A program made the position numbers and the translations under genes. From positions 1,299,833-1,363,832 of the forward strand of contig NZ_CP100416.1 of assembly GCF_026017845.1 (NCBI RefSeq): a stretch of 64,000 bases of DNA, read 5' to 3'. The stretch is from Amycolatopsis mediterranei. Its GTDB lineage: Bacteria; Actinomycetota; Actinomycetes; Mycobacteriales; Pseudonocardiaceae. The notes under the pieces were generated by a model. The model was not told where the DNA came from. It did no database searches and saw only the letters and a program-made list of their open reading frames with translations. Of this stretch, positions 59,699 through 64,000 are shown in pieces (position 1 is the stretch's first letter; each line of letters begins with the position of its first letter).

Positions 59699-60649
59699 AT
59701 GACGACGACACTCGCGCGTCCGGAAAGCGCTTCCAGGACGCCCGCGCCGCGCGTCCGGAGACGGCACCGGCCGGGCACCGCCTGCGCCGTGCTGATGGCG
59801 CCGTTCTTCGTGCTGCTGGTGGTGGTCTTCCTCATCCCGGCCGGGACGGCGCTGTGGCTGAGCTTCTTCGGCGCCGACGAACCGGGCCTGGGATTCGGCC
59901 CGGAGCACACGATCTTCGTCGGGCTGCGCAGCTACGCGGCCGTCCTGGCCGATCCGACGTTCCTCGGCGGGCTCGGCGTCGTCGCGCTGTACTGCCTGCT
60001 GTACCTGCCGCTCCTGGTCGTCGCCTCGCTCGGCCTGGCGCTGCTGCTCGACTCGGGGCTCGCGCGGCTGCGGGGGTCGGCCCGGCTCGCGCTGTTCCTG
60101 CCGCACGCGGTGCCCGGGATCATCGCCGCGATCATCTGGCTCTACCTCTACATCCCCGGGCTCAGCCCGGTGGTGGACCTGTTCGGCCAGGCCGGGATCA
60201 CGGTGGACTTCCTCGGCGTCCACACCGTCATCCCGTCGATGGTGAACATCGCGCTGTGGAGCAACCTCGGCTACAACGTCGTCGTCTTCTACGCCGCCCT
60301 GCAGGCCGTGCCGCGCGAGGTGGTCGAAGCGGCGGTGGTCGACGGCGCCGGCGGTGTCCGCACCGCGCTGTGGATCAAGACACCGATGATCCGGGCGTCG
60401 ATCGTGATGGTCGTGCTGTTCACGCTGATCTGGTCGCTGCAGCTGTTCACCGAGCCGATGCTGCTGTCCCAGGCCACGCCGATGATCACCGCCCGGTTCT
60501 CGCCGAGCATGTACATCTACGACGCCGCGTTCACCCGCAACAACTACGGGCTCGCCGCGGCCGCGTCGGTGATCCTGCTGGCGTGCACGATCGCGCTGTC
60601 CTACGGCGTGACGCGCTGGACCAACCGCGCCCGGGAGGCGGCCGCGTGA
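59699..60649 (+). CDS. ABC sugar transporter permease (MalF-like)
   Basis: A 316-residue permease with six predicted helices after a basic, Pro/Arg-rich N terminus. The ATPase-contact EAA loop reads VEAAVVDGAGGVRTALWIKTP. AGAGGAGAGG precedes the ATG, ten bases after the binding-protein gene. It overlaps the second permease gene by four bases (GTGA). Confidence 0.94.
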   Translation: MTTTLARPESASRTPAPRVRRRHRPGTACAVLMAPFFVLLVVVFLIPAGTALWLSFFGADEPGLGFGPEHTIFVGLRSYAAVLADPTFLGGLGVVALYCLLYLPLLVVASLGLALLLDSGLARLRGSARLALFLPHAVPGIIAAIIWLYLYIPGLSPVVDLFGQAGITVDFLGVHTVIPSMVNIALWSNLGYNVVVFYAALQAVPREVVEAAVVDGAGGVRTALWIKTPMIRASIVMVVLFTLIWSLQLFTEPMLLSQATPMITARFSPSMYIYDAAFTRNNYGLAAAASVILLACTIALSYGVTRWTNRAREAAA

Positions 60650-61488
60650 ACCCGCCGAAGTTCCTCGGCCGCGCGGCGGTCAACACGATCGTGGCGATCT
60701 CCGTGCTCTACACCCTGATCCCGGCGCTGTGGCTGGTGCTCGCGGCGATGAAGGACCGGGACGCGCTGTTCGGCAGTGACATCCTCTCGCTGCAGGGGTT
60801 CTCGCCGTTGAAGAACCTGCAGGACCTGTTCGCCATGGACAAGGGGATCTACGGCCGCTGGTACCTCAACAGCCTCCTGTACGCCGTCGGCGGCGCGGCG
60901 GTCAGCGCGCTGGTCAGCATCGCCTGCGGCTACGCCTTCGACAAGTACGTCTTCCGGCACAAGGAGAAGCTCTTCGGGCTGGTGCTCGCCGCGGTGATGG
61001 TGCCGCAGACCGTGCTCGCGCTCCCGCTGTACCTGCTGGCTTCGAGCACCGGCGTCGTCGACACCGTGTGGGCGGTCTTCATCCCGGTGCTGTTCAACCC
61101 CTTCGGCGTCTACCTCGGGCGCGTGTTCAGCCAGGGTTACGTGCCCGGCGAGGTCGTGGAGGCGGCGCGGATCGACGGCGCGGGGGAGCTGGCGACCTAC
61201 TTCCGGGTCTCGCTGCGGATGCTCGGCCCCGGGGTCGTCACGGTGTTCCTGTTCCAGCTCACCGCCATCTGGAACAACTTCTTCCTGCCCATGGTGATGC
61301 TGTCGAACCAGAAGCTGTACCCGGTGAGCCTCGGCCTCTACAGCTGGAACAGCGCGGCCACGACGTCACCCGAGTACTACCCGGTGGTGATCATGGGGTC
61401 ACTGCTGGCGATCCTGCCGCTGGTGCTGGCGTTCGCGCTGCTGCAACGGTTCTGGCGATCGGGGCTCACGGCGGGGGCGGTCAAGTGA
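60646..61488 (+). CDS. ABC sugar transporter permease (MalG-like)
   Basis: A 280-residue permease with six predicted helices. Its EAA loop is VEAARIDGAGELATYFRVSLRML, and the MalG-type ending (SLLAILPLVLAFALLQRFW) is intact. The GTG start overlaps the first permease stop, and its own stop overlaps the dehydrogenase start, giving an unbroken coupled operon. Confidence 0.94.
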   Translation: MNPPKFLGRAAVNTIVAISVLYTLIPALWLVLAAMKDRDALFGSDILSLQGFSPLKNLQDLFAMDKGIYGRWYLNSLLYAVGGAAVSALVSIACGYAFDKYVFRHKEKLFGLVLAAVMVPQTVLALPLYLLASSTGVVDTVWAVFIPVLFNPFGVYLGRVFSQGYVPGEVVEAARIDGAGELATYFRVSLRMLGPGVVTVFLFQLTAIWNNFFLPMVMLSNQKLYPVSLGLYSWNSAATTSPEYYPVVIMGSLLAILPLVLAFALLQRFWRSGLTAGAVK

Positions 61489-62489
61489 GCCGTCCCCGCG
61501 CCGCGCTGGCGATGGCTCCCCGTACCGCCGCCGCGGTGCTCGACGACGGCGCGTTGACGGCGTTGCGCCGCATCACCGACCTGGCGGACGGCGTGCTCGA
61601 CGACTTCACGCGCCCGGCGGCCCACGCCGTCCTGCGTGACGTCGAGCTGCTGGTCACCGGCTGGGGCTGTCCGCCGCTGGACGCCGCCGTGCTCGCCGGC
61701 GCGCCGCGGCTGCGGGCGGTCGTGCACACCGCCGGCTCGGTCCGGCGGCACGTCACCGAAGCGTGCTGGGAGCGGGGGATCGCGGTGACGTCCGCCGCGG
61801 CGGCGAACGCGGTGCCGGTGGCCGAGTACACCGTGGCGATGATCCTGCTCTCCGGCAAACGGGTGCTCGAACGCGCCCGCGACCACCGGGCGGCCCGCCG
61901 CGCCGACGACGGGCTGGGCGTGCCGCCGCACCTGGGCAACTACGGCCGGACCGTCGGCGTCCTGTCGGCGTCGATGATCGGACGGCGGGTGATCGACCTG
62001 CTGCGTCCGCACGACTTCCGCGTCCTCGTGCACGATCCCCACCTGACCGAGGCGGAAGCGGCGGAACTGGGGGCGGAAGCGGTGAGCCTGGCCGAGCTGT
62101 TCGCCCGCGGCGACGTCGTCAGCGTGCACACCCCGCTCCTGCCCGAGACCCGCGGGCTGGTCGGCCGCGAGCTGATCTCTTCGATGCGGCCGGACACCGT
62201 GCTGATCAACACCGCCCGCGGGGCGGTGCTCGACCAGGACGCACTGGCCGAAGCGACCGGAGCCGGCCGCATCCGGGCGGTCCTCGACGTCACCGATCCC
62301 GAGGTGCTGCCGCCGGGGCACCCGCTGTGGACCGACGACAACGTGCTGATCACCCCGCACCTGGCCGGCTCGCAGGGCAACGAGCTGCGGCGGCTGGCCG
62401 AACTGGCCGTCGCGGAGGTCACCCGCTGGGCGGCCGGGGAGGAGTTCGCCCACCCCGTCCGCCGCGAACGCCTGGGGATGATCGCGTGA
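61485..62489 (+). CDS. D-isomer-specific 2-hydroxyacid dehydrogenase family protein
   Basis: A 334-residue NAD-dependent dehydrogenase. The cofactor loop is altered: GVLSASMIGRRVIDLLRP stands where GxGxxG is usual. The catalytic Arg (INTARGAVLDQDAL), Glu (VTDPEVLPPGHPLW) and His (NVLITPHLAGSQG) are present. In sugar operons such proteins reduce or oxidise a sugar-acid intermediate; here the substrate is unknown. GTG overlaps the permease stop, and its end overlaps the DUF2264 gene. Confidence 0.88.
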   Translation: MSRPRAALAMAPRTAAAVLDDGALTALRRITDLADGVLDDFTRPAAHAVLRDVELLVTGWGCPPLDAAVLAGAPRLRAVVHTAGSVRRHVTEACWERGIAVTSAAAANAVPVAEYTVAMILLSGKRVLERARDHRAARRADDGLGVPPHLGNYGRTVGVLSASMIGRRVIDLLRPHDFRVLVHDPHLTEAEAAELGAEAVSLAELFARGDVVSVHTPLLPETRGLVGRELISSMRPDTVLINTARGAVLDQDALAEATGAGRIRAVLDVTDPEVLPPGHPLWTDDNVLITPHLAGSQGNELRRLAELAVAEVTRWAAGEEFAHPVRRERLGMIA

Positions 62490-64000
62490 AGCTGCCCGCC
62501 GGGAACCGCGCGCTGAGCCCGCACACCGGATACACGCGAGACCACTGGATCGCCGCGGCGGACGGCCTGCTGGCGGCGGCCTGGCGCTGGGCGACCCCGG
62601 GTGGCGCCCGGCTCGACCTGCCGGGCCCGCCGTCGGGCAGCGGCGTCCGCTCGGACGGCCTGGAGGGGTTCGCGCGGACGTTCCTCGCCGCGGCCTTCCG
62701 GGTCGCGGGCGAGGAGGGGAAGGACCCACACGGCTGGCTGGAGCGGTACGCCGGGGGCATCGAGGCGGGGACCCGGACGCCGGGACGCGACGACGCCGAG
62801 TCGTGGCCGGAGATCCGTGACCACCCCGTCGCCGGGCAGCCGATGGTCGAATCCGCGTCCGTCGCGCTCGGGCTCCGGCTGACCCGGCCGTGGCTGTGGG
62901 ACCACCTCGCGCCCGCCGTGCAGGACCGGGTCGAGGCGTGGTTGCGCGGTGCGCTGCGGCACGTCCCGGCGCCGAACAACTGGTACCTGTTCCCGTTCAC
63001 CGTGGCCGGGTTCCTGTCCTCGGTGGGACGTGCCGACGCCGAGACCGCGCAGGCCCGTGACCGGGCGCTGGAGCTGCTGGAGGGCTGGTACCGCGGCGAC
63101 GGCTGGTACGCCGACGGCGACGGCCGTGCCTTCGACCACTACAACGGCTGGGCGCTGCACCTGTACCCGGTACTGGACGCCCACCTCGCCGGCGAAGCGA
63201 CCCGGTTCGGCCCGCGACTGCGCGAACACCTGGAAAGCTTCGGCCTGTGGTTCGGCGGCGACGGCGCGCCGCTGCACTTCGGGCGGTCGCTGACCTACCG
63301 GTTCGCGGCCGCGTCGGCGGTCGGCCTCGGCGCGGTCACCGGCGACACCCCGCTGCGGCCGGGCGTGTCCCGGCGGCTGCTCAGCGGGGCGCTGCGCTAC
63401 TTCGCCGACCGCGGCGCCGTGGACGAGCACGGGCTGCTGAGCCTCGGCTGGCACGGGCCGCACGCGCCGACGGTGCAGCACTACTCCGGCCCGGGGTCGC
63501 CGTACTGGGCGTCGAAGGCGTTCGTGTGCCTGCTGGCACCGCCGGAGCATCCACTGTGGACGGCCACCGAGGAGCTCGCGCCGAGCGAGAGCGCCGACAC
63601 GGTGCTCGCTCTGCCGGGCCCGGGCCTGCTGCTGCAGGCGACCCGCGACGACGGCGTCGTCCGGTTGCACAACCACGGCAGCGACGCCGTCCGGCCGCAC
63701 GAGGCCGAGTCGCCGGCGGGGGAGAACCCGCACTACGGCCGGTTCGCCTATTCGACCCGGACCGGACCGACCGCGCGGGACAACCCGGCCGACAACCACT
63801 TCGCGGTCGTCGTCGCCGACGTCGGCAGCGTCCGGCGCCGGATCCACCCACTTGGCGCCGGCCACGGCGAAGGCTGGGGCTGGGCGGGATCCTGGCACCA
63901 CCCGGTGTTCGGGCGGGGCCCGGTCCCCGGTCTGCGCGTCGAAAGCGTGACCGTCGTCCGGGGACCGGACGAGCTGCGGGTGCACCGGGTGCTCGGCGCA
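62486..64000 (+). CDS. DUF2264 protein (3' end outside window)
   Basis: At least 505 residues of a DUF2264 protein, cut by the right edge. It has the family's alpha/alpha-barrel look: GYTRDHWIAAADGLLAAA, SDGLEGFARTFLAAAFRVAG, FPFTVAGFLSSVG, WYADGDGRAFDHYNGWALHLYP, FGRSLTYRFAAASAV and YSGPGSPYWASKAFVCLL. Proteins of this family sit in carbohydrate operons and resemble glycoside hydrolases or lyases of uronic-acid-containing glycans, but no activity is established from the sequence. GTG 62486 overlaps the dehydrogenase stop. Confidence 0.9.
   Translation, partial: MKLPAGNRALSPHTGYTRDHWIAAADGLLAAAWRWATPGGARLDLPGPPSGSGVRSDGLEGFARTFLAAAFRVAGEEGKDPHGWLERYAGGIEAGTRTPGRDDAESWPEIRDHPVAGQPMVESASVALGLRLTRPWLWDHLAPAVQDRVEAWLRGALRHVPAPNNWYLFPFTVAGFLSSVGRADAETAQARDRALELLEGWYRGDGWYADGDGRAFDHYNGWALHLYPVLDAHLAGEATRFGPRLREHLESFGLWFGGDGAPLHFGRSLTYRFAAASAVGLGAVTGDTPLRPGVSRRLLSGALRYFADRGAVDEHGLLSLGWHGPHAPTVQHYSGPGSPYWASKAFVCLLAPPEHPLWTATEELAPSESADTVLALPGPGLLLQATRDDGVVRLHNHGSDAVRPHEAESPAGENPHYGRFAYSTRTGPTARDNPADNHFAVVVADVGSVRRRIHPLGAGHGEGWGWAGSWHHPVFGRGPVPGLRVESVTVVRGPDELRVHRVLGA

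Noticed and set aside
1..64000. tRNA, rRNA and CRISPR arrays
   Set aside because: No cloverleaf-like sequence, rRNA core or regularly spaced repeats were noticed on either strand when reading through; a dedicated scan was not possible.

Overview
The window is very GC-rich, uses many GTG and TTG starts with GGAGG-type ribosome binding sites, and carries typical actinomycete families (DesK/NarL two-component pair, Neocarzinostatin-fold secreted protein, EACC1/caspase pair, RHS toxin, DUF2264). It most likely comes from a filamentous actinomycete of the Pseudonocardiales type (Amycolatopsis/Saccharothrix-like). That placement is inference from gene style, not a database match.

Positions 1 to about 29,100 look like a specialised-metabolite cluster that runs off the left edge. 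It holds a DrrAB-type exporter, six related GT1-family glycosyltransferases (five side by side), two deoxysugar-pathway genes (glucose-1-phosphate thymidylyltransferase and NDP-hexose 2,3-dehydratase), a sugar-type SDR, a MycE/TylE-like sugar O-methyltransferase, a second O-methyltransferase, a tryptophan-2,3-dioxygenase-fold enzyme and a pyranose-oxidase-like flavoenzyme. It also holds a dissociated peptide synthetase (A-PCP-C, PCP-C, A-PCP) with a degenerate thioesterase, a second ABC exporter joined to a two-component system, and a secreted Neocarzinostatin-family protein. Read together, it should make a heavily glycosylated small molecule bearing one or a few amino-acid units, possibly aspartate-like and tryptophan-derived. 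No polyketide synthase is visible. An acyl-CoA carboxylase gene remnant and an imperfect inverted repeat lie between the last synthetase gene and the thymidylyltransferase.

Positions 29,100 to 41,600 are an accessory region: a 2,185-residue RHS/YD-repeat polymorphic toxin with a lysozyme-like segment and an overlapping candidate immunity gene, a membrane protein, a GNAT acetyltransferase, a 5'-truncated HAF-repeat gene, a decayed IS630-family transposase, an orphan protein with the N-terminal signature of contractile-injection-system cargo, and a DUF1963 protein.

Positions 41,600 to 46,300 hold a GntR/FCD regulator divergent from an MFS transporter, AtuA-type protein, DUF4387 protein and alpha/beta hydrolase, with repeated palindromic operators between them. 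Positions 46,500 to 48,650 hold an EACC1-caspase conflict pair with an apparently non-canonical caspase start. Positions 48,800 to 51,450 hold a TetR-controlled membrane protein and a TetR/SDR divergent pair, each with visible operators. Positions 51,488 to 57,039 are a minus-strand operon (Baeyer-Villiger monooxygenase, SMP-30-like propeller, DHA2 transporter, SDR) that looks catabolic for a ketone or terpenoid. Positions 57,219 to the right edge are a carbohydrate-uptake operon: a DeoR-HTH/LacI-sensor regulator, ABC sugar binding protein and two permeases, a 2-hydroxyacid dehydrogenase, and a DUF2264 protein cut by the window end.
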